Positions 17,709-28,515 of a DNA stretch of 64,000 bases are shown here, piece by piece. The notes beneath the pieces are model-generated. The model saw nothing but the letters and a program-made list of their open reading frames with translations, was not told where the DNA came from and did no database searches. Every line of letters begins with the position of its first letter. The stretch's first letter is position 1. The translations under genes were made by a program, and so were the position numbers. The stretch is taken from NCBI RefSeq assembly GCF_027924965.1, contig NZ_AP027056.1:1178001-1242000 (forward strand), read 5' to 3'. This DNA is from Limnohabitans sp. TEGF004. Lineage in GTDB: Bacteria > Pseudomonadota > Gammaproteobacteria > Burkholderiales > Burkholderiaceae_C.

Positions 17709-18728
17709 ATGACAAATCCTCTCTGGCCCACCTGTGGCTATTCGCTGCTCACATCCAATGAGGCCGGCCACTTGGTGGTGACGGACGACTTTTTGCGCTT
17801 TCTCTTAGAGCGTCCTGAGCTGGCTCCCATTGCCAGCTCATGTGCCGCCGAAGTGGCGCTGCACCACAGCTTGGTAGAGCAGCCGCGCCGAGAAGTGCCC
17901 GCGCAAGAACTGGCTGAGCTGCAAGACAAAGACGCCGCCGACAACTACGCCGTGTGGTTGCGCTTTCGCCAGCGCATCACCACGCTGCCTACCTTAGAAG
18001 CCAGCTACATCGCCTTGTTCAAAGGCGAGGGCGTGGATGTGCCGCCCTTGCTGGTGCAGCACATCACCCACATCTTGTTGCGTCATGTCTTGGGCGAAGC
18101 GCCCACGGCCATGCAAGCGCGTGTGGCCGAGATGCTGATGCACACCCAAAAGATCACCGTGCTGGAAGACGGTTCTGTCATGGCGGCTGACGACGAAACG
18201 GTCGAGCGCCACGCCACACAAAGTGGCTTTGGCTCAATTGGTGAATTGCTCAAGCAAGGCGGCATCAAACTGCGCAGCGTGGACTTGGATGTGCTCAACG
18301 AGGACAACCAAGACGCGTATTGGCCCCGTAGCGAGAGTTTTGATTGGGTGGTCAGCCTCAACCGCGGCCAGCCTGCGTTGAATGCGCTGTGTGAGGTGTT
18401 GGCCAAGTGGGTGCAACACTTCTTAGGTGTGCAGGTGCGTATCCAAACCGAGCGCGAGATCAACGACGACCATTGGGTATGGCATGTGGGCCTAGATGCC
18501 CAAGCCAGCGGTGTGTTGAACGACCTCTACCAAGGCAAAGAGGTGGATGCTGAACGCATGGAACGCTTGCTGTGTTTGTTCAAGTTGGAATTCGTGGAGC
18601 CCAACGACATGTTGGCCGAGGTGCGCGGCAAGCCCGTGTACTTGGCCATGGCGGTGGATGCCAATCAGCGTTTGAAGCTTAAGCCGCAAAACTTGTTGCT
18701 GAATTTGCCTTTGGCACAGCGCTCATAA
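17709..18728 (+). CDS. DUF6352-family-like protein of unknown function
   Basis: The 339-residue protein begins MTNPLWPTCGYSLL and contains VTDDFLRFLLERPELAP. I recognise this as resembling the DUF6352 family of Burkholderiales, with moderate certainty. It has no signal peptide or membrane segment, is rich in leucine and glutamate, and looks soluble and largely helical. The N-terminal 150 residues and a C-terminal part (KWVQHFLGVQVRIQTEREI onward) may be separate domains. It stands alone: it starts 26 bases after ratB and ends in a convergent terminator. I do not assign a function. Confidence 0.7.
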   Translation: MTNPLWPTCGYSLLTSNEAGHLVVTDDFLRFLLERPELAPIASSCAAEVALHHSLVEQPRREVPAQELAELQDKDAADNYAVWLRFRQRITTLPTLEASYIALFKGEGVDVPPLLVQHITHILLRHVLGEAPTAMQARVAEMLMHTQKITVLEDGSVMAADDETVERHATQSGFGSIGELLKQGGIKLRSVDLDVLNEDNQDAYWPRSESFDWVVSLNRGQPALNALCEVLAKWVQHFLGVQVRIQTEREINDDHWVWHVGLDAQASGVLNDLYQGKEVDAERMERLLCLFKLEFVEPNDMLAEVRGKPVYLAMAVDANQRLKLKPQNLLLNLPLAQRS

Positions 18729-18755
18729 AAAAAGCCAAGCACTGAGGCTTGGCTT
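18727..18755 (-). terminator. Rho-independent terminator of the czc-PII operon
   Basis: AAGCCAAGC and GCTTGGCTT form a perfect nine-base stem with a six-base loop, followed on the minus strand by seven T residues (18733-18727). It lies just after the PII-like gene and overlaps the stop codon of the convergent DUF6352-like gene. Confidence 0.85.
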
Positions 18756-18761
18756 GCGTTG

Positions 18762-19103
18762 TCAGGGGCGCTCAATCGGCCCCGCGACCGACTTGTACAA
18801 AAACACCGCGCGCGTGATATCGGTGACCCACACCAGACCATCGCCAATTTGGCCGATTTGTGCGGTGTGAACAATCAGGTCCACGATGCTGTCGCACATC
18901 TCATCAGGCGACACAATTTCAATGCGTACTTTGGGTGTGTAGTCTGTTAGCTCTTCTTTCAAATTTGCAGGGGTGTGCAGGCTGGGTGCCGAGCAGCCTT
19001 CTGCCTTGCTCACGGTCATGCCCGGAAAGCCAGGCAAGCTGCGCAGTTTTTCGCGCAAGGTGGGCAGCTTGGAAGGGCGAATGATGGCTTTGATTTCTTT
19101 CAT
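18762..19103 (-). CDS. PII-like signalling protein linked to metal efflux (PII-NG type)
   Basis: The 113-residue protein has the PII fold pattern: MKEIKAIIRPSKL, FPGMTVSKAEG, PKVRIEIVSPDEM and IGQIGDGLVWV. The segment that should form the T-loop lacks the uridylylated tyrosine and the usual RGAEY motif, and instead holds GCSAPSLHTP. The TGKIGDGK nucleotide-binding stretch is changed to IGQIGDGL. PII variants encoded beside CusA/CzcA-type pumps form the group called PII-NG. I use ATG 19103; a GTG at 19118 directly abuts the czcA stop. It probably modulates or senses for the pump (inference). Confidence 0.82.
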   Translation of the reverse strand: MKEIKAIIRPSKLPTLREKLRSLPGFPGMTVSKAEGCSAPSLHTPANLKEELTDYTPKVRIEIVSPDEMCDSIVDLIVHTAQIGQIGDGLVWVTDITRAVFLYKSVAGPIERP

Positions 19104-19118
19104 GTCGTTTTCTTTCAC

Positions 19119-22100
19119 TCAAGCTTCGGGTTCGGCTTCGTCGAACCAGTGATAAATCGTGGGCACCACCACCAAGGTCAGCAAGGTGCAGGTGATCAGT
19201 CCACCAATCACCACAATGGCCAAGGGGCGCTGCACTTCAGAGCCGGGGCCATCTGAAATAAGGAACGGAATCAGGCCCAGCATGGCGACCGTGGCGGTCA
19301 TCATCACGGGGCGGAAGCGCTGGCGTGCACCCTCAAGCACCGCGTCTTTGACGGACATACCGCCTTCACGCAAGCTGCGGATGTACGACACCAGCACCAC
19401 ACCGTTGAGCACCGCAATGCCCCAAAGCGCAATGAAACCCACAGATGCAGGGACTGACAAATACTCGCCAGAAATAAACAAGCCAATCACGCCACCCACC
19501 GACGCAAACGGCAGCACTGTGATGATCAGCGTGGCGAACTTGACCGAGTTGAACAGCAAGAACAGCAAGAAGAAAATCGCCGCCACCGTGATGGGAACAA
19601 TGATTTTCAAGTGGCCCAAGGCACGTTCCATGTTTTGGAACTGGCCGCCCCATTCCAAGTAATAGCCCTCAGGCAGCTTGACCTTGCTGTCGACCTTGGC
19701 CTGTAGCTCTTTCACAAAGCTGCCGAGGTCTCGATCTTTCACGTTGATGCCCACCACAATGCGGCGCTTGGCCATTTCGCGTGAAATTTGGGCTGGGCCA
19801 TCGAGCACCTGAATCTTGGCCATGTCAGCCAAGCGGGCTTGCGCGCCATTGGCCGAGTTGAGGATGATGTTGGAGATGGCTTCAATGTTGTCGCGAAACC
19901 GCTCAGGCAAACGCACCACGGCAGAGAAGCGACGTTCGCCTTCAAATACCTCGGAGGCCACTTTGCCGCCAATCGCGGTTTCGATCATGTCATTCACATC
20001 CGACACGTTCAGACCCATGCGTGCAATGGCTTGGCGGTCAATGTCAATTTGCAAATACTGCTGACCCGAGATGCGCTCCACGCGCAAGTCTTGTGCGCCT
20101 TGAATGGTTTGCGCCACTTTGGCAATTTGGTTGGCCACGCGTTTGAGGTCATCCAAATCGTCGCCAAACACTTTCACCGCGATGTCTGAACGCACGCCGG
20201 TGACCATCTCGTCCACGCGATCGGAGATGGGCTGTGCCATCACAATTTGTACGCCGGGCAAGACCTTGAGCTTGTCGTTCATCGCGTTGGTGATGTCGGT
20301 TTGGTCCCAGCCCGAAGGCCATTCGCTGCGAGGCTTCAAGCTGACGATGGGCGTGGATTCGTTCACGCTTTGTGGGTCGGCAGGCGATTCACCACGGCCC
20401 AAACCTGAGATGGCAGATTTGACGCCGGGCACCGTCATGACCAACTTCATGGCCTGCATTTCCATCTTGATGGATTCATTCAATGAAATATTGGGTACGC
20501 GGTTGATGCCGGGCACTACCGAACCTTCTTTCATTTCAGGAATGAACGCCGTGCCCAAGAAGGGCAGTATCAGCACAGCCAACACAAAGGTGGCCAGCGA
20601 CACCTGCACCGTGCGTTTTTGGTTGGACATGGCCAAGTCCAGCAACTTCAAGTAGCGTGACTTGAGCGCTTTGATGAGCGGTGTGTCGTGGTCGCCATCG
20701 CCTTCGGGGGGCTTGAGCAAATACGAGGACAACACAGGCGACAAAGTCATGGACAGCACCAGTGACACGGCCAGTGCAATGGCAATCGTGTAGGCGAGGG
20801 GGGCAAACATCTTGCCTTCCATGCCCTGCAAAGTCATCAAGGGCAAGAACACCAAGATGATGATGCCCACGCCAAAAATCACAGGTGTGGCCACTTCGAG
20901 CACCGCATTCAAAATGCCGCGCACTTTGCTTTCGCCCAACTCAGCCGCACGGCCCAAACGGGCGTAGGCGTTTTCCACCACCACCACCGAGCCGTCCACC
21001 ATCAAGCCAATCGCAATGGCCAAGCCACCCAGTGACATGAGGTTGGCAGAAATGCCGAGCTTGTTCATGGCCATGAAGGTGAGCAAAGGCGTGAGCACCA
21101 AAGTGGCCACCACGATGAGTGAGGAGCGCACATCGCCCAAAAATAGGAACAACACAATCACCACCAACACCACGCCTTCAATCAGCACTTTGGTGACGGT
21201 CCACAGCGCAGCATCCACCAGCTCTGAGCGGTCGTAGTAGGGCACCACCTTCAAATCGTTGGGCAACATGCCGCGGTCGTTGATCTCTTTCACACGGGTT
21301 TTGATGCGACTCACCACTTCTTTGGCATTGCCGCCCGTCATCATCATCACAATGCCGCCCACCGCTTCGGTGGTGCCATTTTTGATGAGTGCGCCTTGGC
21401 GTACATCGTGGCCGAGTTTGACTTCGGCCACATCGCGCATGTACACCGGTGTGCCGTTGATTTCTTTCAACACGATTTGGCCGAGGTCGTTCACGCCTTG
21501 AATCAAGCCCACGCCACGAATCAAATATTGTTCTGCCGCTTGGGGTAGCACACCGCCACCGGAGTTGGCGTTGTTGCGTGAGACAGCGTCATACACCTCA
21601 GACAAACTGATGCGGTAATGGCGCAAACGCTCGGGGTTCACCAGCACGTGGTACTGCTTGACGTAACCGCCTTGCGAGTTGATTTCGGCCACGCCAGGAA
21701 TCGAGCGCAGCAATGGGCGCAGCACCCAGTCTTGCACCACGCGGCGTTGGGTGAGTTCTTCTTCGCTCAGTTCACGGTTGCCATCGTTGGCGTGTTCTAG
21801 CGTGTATTGGTAAACCTCGCCCAGTCCTGAGGACACAGGCCCCAGCACGGGGGTGATGCCTGCGGGCAAGCGTTGGCCCACCTCCATCAAACGCTCCATC
21901 ACCAACTGACGCGCAAAGTAAACACTGGTGCTGTCGGTAAACACGAGGGTGATGAGCGACAAACCGGGTTTGTTGAGCGAGCGTAACTCGGTCAAGCCGG
22001 GCAAGCCCGTCATGGCGACTTCGATGGGAACAGTAGCGAACCGCTCAACCTCTTCAGGCGAGCGACCGGGTGCTTCGGTGGCAATTTGCACCTGTACGTT

Positions 22101-22229
22101 GGTCACGTCTGGAAAAGCGTCGACCGAGAGTTTGGTGGCCGCATGCAAGCCAAAGAACAAAAAGACAACGGCAATGACGCAGACCACCAAGCGCTGCTTG
22201 AGCGCAGCGCGAACGAGAGATTCCAACAT
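19119..22229 (-). CDS. czcA: Heavy-metal RND efflux pump, CzcA/CusA family
   Basis: The 1036-residue inner-membrane pump has RND architecture: a first helix (RLVVCVIAVVFLFFGLHAA), two large periplasmic loops and twelve predicted helices. The proton-relay segment reads AIGLMVDGSVVVVEN, close to the DGA/VEN pattern of CzcA-type pumps and unlike the DAA/IEN of CusA. I therefore expect divalent cations (zinc, cobalt, cadmium or nickel) over copper/silver, but cannot fix the metal. It forms a tripartite complex with the encoded CzcB-like adaptor, four bases upstream, and the CzcC-like outer-membrane channel. Confidence 0.9.
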   Translation of the reverse strand: MLESLVRAALKQRLVVCVIAVVFLFFGLHAATKLSVDAFPDVTNVQVQIATEAPGRSPEEVERFATVPIEVAMTGLPGLTELRSLNKPGLSLITLVFTDSTSVYFARQLVMERLMEVGQRLPAGITPVLGPVSSGLGEVYQYTLEHANDGNRELSEEELTQRRVVQDWVLRPLLRSIPGVAEINSQGGYVKQYHVLVNPERLRHYRISLSEVYDAVSRNNANSGGGVLPQAAEQYLIRGVGLIQGVNDLGQIVLKEINGTPVYMRDVAEVKLGHDVRQGALIKNGTTEAVGGIVMMMTGGNAKEVVSRIKTRVKEINDRGMLPNDLKVVPYYDRSELVDAALWTVTKVLIEGVVLVVIVLFLFLGDVRSSLIVVATLVLTPLLTFMAMNKLGISANLMSLGGLAIAIGLMVDGSVVVVENAYARLGRAAELGESKVRGILNAVLEVATPVIFGVGIIILVFLPLMTLQGMEGKMFAPLAYTIAIALAVSLVLSMTLSPVLSSYLLKPPEGDGDHDTPLIKALKSRYLKLLDLAMSNQKRTVQVSLATFVLAVLILPFLGTAFIPEMKEGSVVPGINRVPNISLNESIKMEMQAMKLVMTVPGVKSAISGLGRGESPADPQSVNESTPIVSLKPRSEWPSGWDQTDITNAMNDKLKVLPGVQIVMAQPISDRVDEMVTGVRSDIAVKVFGDDLDDLKRVANQIAKVAQTIQGAQDLRVERISGQQYLQIDIDRQAIARMGLNVSDVNDMIETAIGGKVASEVFEGERRFSAVVRLPERFRDNIEAISNIILNSANGAQARLADMAKIQVLDGPAQISREMAKRRIVVGINVKDRDLGSFVKELQAKVDSKVKLPEGYYLEWGGQFQNMERALGHLKIIVPITVAAIFFLLFLLFNSVKFATLIITVLPFASVGGVIGLFISGEYLSVPASVGFIALWGIAVLNGVVLVSYIRSLREGGMSVKDAVLEGARQRFRPVMMTATVAMLGLIPFLISDGPGSEVQRPLAIVVIGGLITCTLLTLVVVPTIYHWFDEAEPEA

Positions 22230-22234
22230 GGTGC

Positions 22235-23401
22235 TTAGCCCCCGTTTTCCATCTCAGCGAGATTGCGATGGTTGTTCAAATGGAACGCACCTTCTGAGAC
22301 GATGCGCATGCCTGGCTTGAGGCCTTCCAACACCACGCGCTGGCCGTTTTGCTCGGCCGCCAGCTTGACGGGAATGAGGCGGAAGTAGCTGTTGGACTCT
22401 TCCACGAACACGTGGTCGACTTCGTCTTGTCGCACCACCGCCGTGATGGGTACGACCACGCGCGGCACAGGTGCGGACTCGATCAACATCGAGGCCAACA
22501 TGGATGGCTTGAGGCGACCGCTGCTGTTGTCCAGCTCTGTGCGAACCAGCACGGTGCGGGTGTCCGGGTTGACGGTTTGGCCGACATAAATGAGTTTGCC
22601 CACCAGTTTTTCATTGGCAAGGGCTGGCACTTCGATGCTCACCGATTGACCCACTTTGACTTGACTGATTTGCTGCTCTGGCACTTGGGCCACGGCCCAG
22701 ACACGGCTCAAATCGGCCACGGCAAACAACACATCGGAGGGTTGCACCACTTGGCCAGCGGCAATTTTTCGCTCGACCACCACACCTTTGATGGTGGCCA
22801 CCACGCTGGCCACAGAGTCTATGGTGCCGGTTGATGCCAGACGCTCGATGGCTTTGGCGCTCACGCCCAGCACGCGCAACTGGTCTTGGGCTGCACGCGT
22901 TTCTGCCGAGGCAATTTCGTATTCGTTTTCACGACGTTGCAACTCCGCCGCGCTGATGACGTCTGCATCAAACAGCGTTTTGGCACGTTCCACATTGCGG
23001 CGATGCAGCTCTTTTTCTGAGCGTGCTTTGAGGTAAGCCAGCTGCGAGCCCGACAGTTCGCTGCTGTTGATCAAGGCCAGTGTGTCGCCCTTGTTCACCA
23101 CGTTGCCCAGCTGTGCATGAATTTGGGTCACGCGGCCTGTGACACTGGCGCCAATGCGGGTGAGGGCTTGTTCGTCAAAGTCAATTTGGCCGGCCACGCG
23201 CAGCGTGTCAGACAACTCGAAGCTGACCACGTCAGCGACTTGAATTTGCGCCTTCAAGCTTTCAGGCGCAAACACGCGCATGGCATCACTTTCGGTACTG
23301 GTGGCTTCTTGCACCGTGGCTTTTTTACAAGCCGACAAAGCCAAGGCGCTACACAACAACAGGCCCGTGAGTGTGCGCAATGTGAGATGGTTGAAATACA
23401 T
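22235..23401 (-). CDS. czcB: Periplasmic adaptor (membrane fusion) lipoprotein of the RND pump
   Basis: I start at ATG 23399-23401, because AAGAAGG lies five bases upstream and the N-terminus then forms a lipoprotein signal (LALSAC, lipid-anchored Cys25); the frame's longer version has no such signal. The 388-residue protein shows the barrel-sandwich motif (GRVTQIHAQLGNVVNKGDTLALI), a long helical hairpin and the beta-barrel domain typical of HlyD-type adaptors. It links the CzcA-like pump to the outer-membrane channel. It lacks the N-terminal histidine-rich metal site of classic CzcB. Confidence 0.9.
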   Translation of the reverse strand: MYFNHLTLRTLTGLLLCSALALSACKKATVQEATSTESDAMRVFAPESLKAQIQVADVVSFELSDTLRVAGQIDFDEQALTRIGASVTGRVTQIHAQLGNVVNKGDTLALINSSELSGSQLAYLKARSEKELHRRNVERAKTLFDADVISAAELQRRENEYEIASAETRAAQDQLRVLGVSAKAIERLASTGTIDSVASVVATIKGVVVERKIAAGQVVQPSDVLFAVADLSRVWAVAQVPEQQISQVKVGQSVSIEVPALANEKLVGKLIYVGQTVNPDTRTVLVRTELDNSSGRLKPSMLASMLIESAPVPRVVVPITAVVRQDEVDHVFVEESNSYFRLIPVKLAAEQNGQRVVLEGLKPGMRIVSEGAFHLNNHRNLAEMENGG

Positions 23402-23417
23402 GGAAACCTTCTTGTGA

Positions 23418-24668
23418 TCAGGTGTTTGCGCGCAGGCGTTCAATTTCGGCCCAAGCGCTGGCCAGCTCAAACTGAGCGGTGATGAGTTCGTTGCGTGCGG
23501 CTCGGTAGACGCGTTGCGCATCCATCACATCTAAGAAGCTTTTCTCACCAGCTTTGTAGGCCAGCTCCGCAATGCGCAAAGCATTGGCTGCATGGCGAAC
23601 GATGCCGCCTTCTAGGGCAACCACTTGTGCGTTGGCAATGTCGTATTGCTGATACGCCGCTTCCAGCGATTGCAGCAAAGAGAATTCTTGGTACGCCAGT
23701 TGGTTGTCTGTTTGCGAGAGCTTGGCAGCGGCTTCACCCACAGGGCCGCCACGCCAGTCCCACAAGGGCAGGTTCATCGCCACGCCCACGCGTTTGCTGC
23801 GCCATTCAGGATCGTTGTCTTGGTCTGCGCGCAGCGCAAACTTGGGGAAGCGCAAAGATTTTTCTTCGCTCAGCTTGCGATCCAGTTGTTGGCGTTCGGC
23901 GCGGGTGCGTTGAAGTTCAGGGTTGGTTTTCAACACAGCGTCGCGCACTTCATTCAGCGGGGCAGGGGGCGCAAACGTGTGGGTTTGCTCTTGAACCTCA
24001 AATGCTTCGGGCAAGGTCACGCCCACCAAAGCACGTAAAGCGCCACGTGACTGGCGCACACGCAACGTGGCGGACTCTTGCATTTTTTGAGCGTTCAACA
24101 ATTCGGCGTTGGCTTTGACCAGTTCGAACTTGGCTTTCTCACCCGTCTCAACTTGCAACTCAATGCGTTTGTGAATGCCTTCCATCAACTTCACGTCTTC
24201 GCGAGCCACGCGGTTTTCAGCTGTGCGTCGGACCAAGTCGTAGTAGCGCAAACGCAATTGGGCCCGCATGTCGGCTCTGAATGATTGTTCGTTGGCTTGG
24301 GCTGCGCTTAGCCCGGCCAGCGCACCGTCCACGCGGGGGAAGCGGTGCCAAGGCATGTCTAAGTCTTGGGTCAAGCTGATAGATTTCAGGTTGGCGTTCG
24401 CATGTGTGTCCGTGTAACCAGGACGCGGCTTGCGTGTGCCGTTCATCACTTCAATTTGTGGGTTGGGGATGGTTCGTGCGGTGTCCACGGCTGCACGCGC
24501 TGCGTCCACGGCGTTGGTCGCGCTGCGCAAGGCAGGGCTTTGGGTGAACATCATGTTTTCTAAATCTGGCAAGTTGAGTTTCACAGATTCAGCACACGCT
24601 AAATTCCCGAAAGTGGCAGAGATACACAGCAGCAGGGCGGTCAGTTGTTGTTTTGGGTGCGATGTCAA
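23418..24668 (-). CDS. czcC: Outer-membrane channel of the RND pump (TolC family)
   Basis: The product (416 residues) begins with a signal peptide ending ...NLACA and has the two coiled-coil repeat units of outer-membrane efflux proteins (LENMMFTQSPALRSATNAVDAARAAVDTA, first repeat). I choose TTG 24666-24668, because AGGTGAT, a strong match to the ribosomal anti-Shine-Dalgarno, lies just upstream; GTG 24677 in the same frame falls inside that site. It is the first gene of the efflux operon, followed by czcB after 16 bases. Export of divalent metal from the periplasm or cytoplasm is the expected role. Confidence 0.85.
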   Translation of the reverse strand: MTSHPKQQLTALLLCISATFGNLACAESVKLNLPDLENMMFTQSPALRSATNAVDAARAAVDTARTIPNPQIEVMNGTRKPRPGYTDTHANANLKSISLTQDLDMPWHRFPRVDGALAGLSAAQANEQSFRADMRAQLRLRYYDLVRRTAENRVAREDVKLMEGIHKRIELQVETGEKAKFELVKANAELLNAQKMQESATLRVRQSRGALRALVGVTLPEAFEVQEQTHTFAPPAPLNEVRDAVLKTNPELQRTRAERQQLDRKLSEEKSLRFPKFALRADQDNDPEWRSKRVGVAMNLPLWDWRGGPVGEAAAKLSQTDNQLAYQEFSLLQSLEAAYQQYDIANAQVVALEGGIVRHAANALRIAELAYKAGEKSFLDVMDAQRVYRAARNELITAQFELASAWAEIERLRANT

Positions 24669-24697
24669 ACGAATCACCTTTGTGCAGATTTTGCAAA

Positions 24698-24726
24698 TTG
24701 ATACGGCATTGTCGTAGAAGCGTCAA
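24698..24726 (-). promoter_or_regulatory. Promoter of the czcCBA-PII operon
   Basis: On the minus strand TTGACG (24721-24726) and TATCAA (24698-24703) are 17 bases apart, a good sigma-70 match about 30 bases ahead of the czcC start. The spacer is not unusually long (19-20 bases would hint at a MerR-type metal regulator), and no metal-regulator gene is adjacent. Confidence 0.55.
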
Positions 24727-24750
24727 TGCCATCCATTCATTAAGGAATAG

Positions 24751-26289
<1,539 letters not shown>

Positions 26290-26318
26290 GAGCTGAATAA
26301 GCTTTAAGTGTTCCCTAG

Positions 26319-26349
26319 AAAGCCATCCTTCGGGGTGGCTTTGTTTTTT
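26319..26349 (+). terminator. Rho-independent terminator between guaB and guaA
   Basis: AAAGCCATCC and GGGTGGCTTT form a ten-base stem (one G-T pair) with a TTCG tetraloop, followed by GTTTTTT. It begins 29 bases after the guaB stop and ends 43 bases before the guaA start. In many bacteria guaBA is one transcript, so here guaA should depend on read-through or its own promoter. Confidence 0.85.
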
Positions 26350-26392
26350 GAGACAATATCCAGCTAGGCCATTTGACGGCCCTTTTTTATTT

Positions 26393-28009
26393 ATGTCGCA
26401 CCAAAAAATCCTCATCCTCGATTTCGGCTCTCAAGTCACCCAACTCATCGCCCGCCGCGTGCGCGAGGCCCATGTGTTTTGTGAAGTTCATCCTTGCGAC
26501 GTGACCAGCGACTGGGTACGCGAATACGCCAAAGACGGCAATCTGAAGGGCATCATCCTTTCAGGCAGCCACGCCAGCGTGTACGAGGTGGATGACCGTG
26601 CGCCTGACGCCGTGTTTGAGCTGGGCCTGCCCGTGCTGGGCATTTGCTACGGCATGCAAACCATGGCCACTCAGTTGGGCGGCAAGGTAGAGGCTGGCAC
26701 CACCCGCGAGTTTGGCTATGCCGAAGTGCGAGCCCACGGCCACACCGAATTGCTCAAAGACATTGAAGACTTCAACACGCCCGAAGGCCACGGCATGCTC
26801 AAAGTGTGGATGAGCCACGGCGACAAGGTGACCCAGTTGCCCGAAGGCTTTAAGGTCATGGCGTCTACGCCAGCTTGCCCCATCGCTGGTATGGCGGATG
26901 AAGCGCGCAAGTTTTACGCGGTGCAGTTCCACCCTGAAGTGACGCACACGGTGCAGGGCCAAGCTTTGTTGAACCGCTTTGTGTTGGATATTTGCGGCAC
27001 GCGCCCAGACTGGATCATGGGCGACTACATCGAAGAAGCTGTGGCAGCCATTCGCAAACAAGTGGGTGACGAAGAAGTCATCTTGGGCCTGTCGGGCGGT
27101 GTGGATTCATCCGTGGCCGCAGCGCTGATTCACCGCGCCATTGGCGACAAACTCACCTGCGTGTTTGTGGACCACGGCCTGTTGCGCCTGAACGAAGGTG
27201 ACATGGTGATGGACATGTTTGTGGGCAAGTTGCACGCCCATGTGATTCGCGTGGACGCGAGCGACCTGTTCTTGGGCAAATTGGCGGGCGTGAGTGAGCC
27301 AGAAGCCAAACGCAAAATCATCGGTGGCTTGTTTGTGGATGTGTTTAAAGAACAAGCGGCCAAACTCAAAGCAGGTGACGGCGGCCACAAAGGTGCCACA
27401 TTCTTGGCCCAAGGCACGATTTACCCAGACGTGATTGAGTCCGGCGGTGCGAAGAGCAAAAAAGCTGTGACGATCAAGAGCCACCACAACGTGGGCGGAT
27501 TGCCCGAGCAGTTGGGCTTGAAGTTGTTGGAGCCATTGCGCGAATTGTTCAAAGACGAAGTGCGCGAACTCGGCGTGGCTTTGGGCCTGCCGCACGACAT
27601 GGTGTACCGCCACCCGTTCCCAGGCCCAGGCTTGGGCGTGCGAATTTTGGGCGAAGTGAAAAAGGAATACGCCGACTTGCTGCGTCGTGCCGATGCGATC
27701 TTTATTGAAGAGCTGCACAACTTCAAAGATGAAGCCACTGGCAAATCTTGGTACGCCTTGACCAGCCAAGCCTTCACCGTGTTCTTGCCCGTCAAGAGCG
27801 TGGGCGTGATGGGCGATGGCCGCACCTACGATTACGTGGTGGCCTTGCGCGCCGTGCAAACCAGCGACTTCATGACCGCAGACTGGGCCGAGTTGCCTTA
27901 TGCGTTGCTGAAGAAAGTGTCTGGCCGCATCATCAACGAAGTGCGTGGCATCAACCGCGTGACTTACGACGTTTCATCGAAGCCACCGGCCACTATTGAG
28001 TGGGAATAA
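26393..28009 (+). CDS. guaA: GMP synthase (glutamine-hydrolysing)
   Basis: Aminates XMP to GMP. The 538-residue protein starts [14 protein letters not shown]; an upstream in-frame start would lie in the terminator region. It has a class I glutamine amidotransferase domain with the nucleophile in GICYGMQ (Cys85) and the histidine/glutamate pair in QFHPEV, an ATP pyrophosphatase domain with the P-loop SGGVDSS starting at Ser234, and a C-terminal dimerisation domain ending in PATIEWE, the usual GuaA terminus. Confidence 0.98.
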   Translation: MSHQKILILDFGSQVTQLIARRVREAHVFCEVHPCDVTSDWVREYAKDGNLKGIILSGSHASVYEVDDRAPDAVFELGLPVLGICYGMQTMATQLGGKVEAGTTREFGYAEVRAHGHTELLKDIEDFNTPEGHGMLKVWMSHGDKVTQLPEGFKVMASTPACPIAGMADEARKFYAVQFHPEVTHTVQGQALLNRFVLDICGTRPDWIMGDYIEEAVAAIRKQVGDEEVILGLSGGVDSSVAAALIHRAIGDKLTCVFVDHGLLRLNEGDMVMDMFVGKLHAHVIRVDASDLFLGKLAGVSEPEAKRKIIGGLFVDVFKEQAAKLKAGDGGHKGATFLAQGTIYPDVIESGGAKSKKAVTIKSHHNVGGLPEQLGLKLLEPLRELFKDEVRELGVALGLPHDMVYRHPFPGPGLGVRILGEVKKEYADLLRRADAIFIEELHNFKDEATGKSWYALTSQAFTVFLPVKSVGVMGDGRTYDYVVALRAVQTSDFMTADWAELPYALLKKVSGRIINEVRGINRVTYDVSSKPPATIEWE

Positions 28010-28029
28010 CTCCGTAAGGACACCTTGAA

Positions 28030-28428
28030 ATGACACATCCAAGCCAAAGCAATTCGACACTGACGGCAGAGCAGCTTGCAGCCTGCGCGCCGATTGAGCA
28101 ATATTTTTTGGGTCATGCGCACGACGACGCAAGCTATATGCGGCTGGCGTTTTTGCCCACCGCTCACATTGAATCCATGCGTGAAGGCGTGTTTACTTCT
28201 TGGCCGCTCGACATTTACTGCGAACGCTTTGGGGGTAAGCCAGCGGCGGACGAAGCAACGCGTCGCCGAAGCATCGATTGGATCGAAGTGGCTGGCTCAG
28301 CCGCCAGCGCTCGCGTCACGCTTGTGCACGGTGCTATGACTTTTACCGACTACTTCGTGCTGCTGCAAACCAAAGACGGCTGGAAGATTGCGAACAAGGC
28401 CTTTGTCGGCCAGCCCACCCAGGCCTAA
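28030..28428 (+). CDS. NTF2-like protein (lumazine-binding-like)
   Basis: The 132-residue protein has the cone-shaped SnoaL/NTF2-like pattern: an N-terminal helix with IEQYFLGHAHDDASYMRLAFLPTAHIESM, a middle WPLDIYCERF segment, and a C-terminal sheet ending DGWKIANKAF. It resembles the putative lumazine-binding NTF2 family (Lumazine_bd_2). No signal peptide is seen. It follows guaA by 20 bases and precedes the infA paralogue; neither neighbour indicates its role. The family's biochemical function is not established, and I assign none. Confidence 0.75.
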   Translation: MTHPSQSNSTLTAEQLAACAPIEQYFLGHAHDDASYMRLAFLPTAHIESMREGVFTSWPLDIYCERFGGKPAADEATRRRSIDWIEVAGSAASARVTLVHGAMTFTDYFVLLQTKDGWKIANKAFVGQPTQA

Positions 28429-28515
28429 AGCCGCTCTTCAAACGGCCTACAATCTGAGGCTGCTAGCAATTGCCCGATTTGGGCTTGAATTTTTAAATTA
28501 GAGAACACTGAGTAC

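Noticed and set aside
26369..26392. Second terminator directly before guaA (GGCC...GGCC then T-run)
   Set aside because: The stem is only about four base pairs and would sit on the ribosome-binding region; the T-run is more likely chance AT-rich leader.
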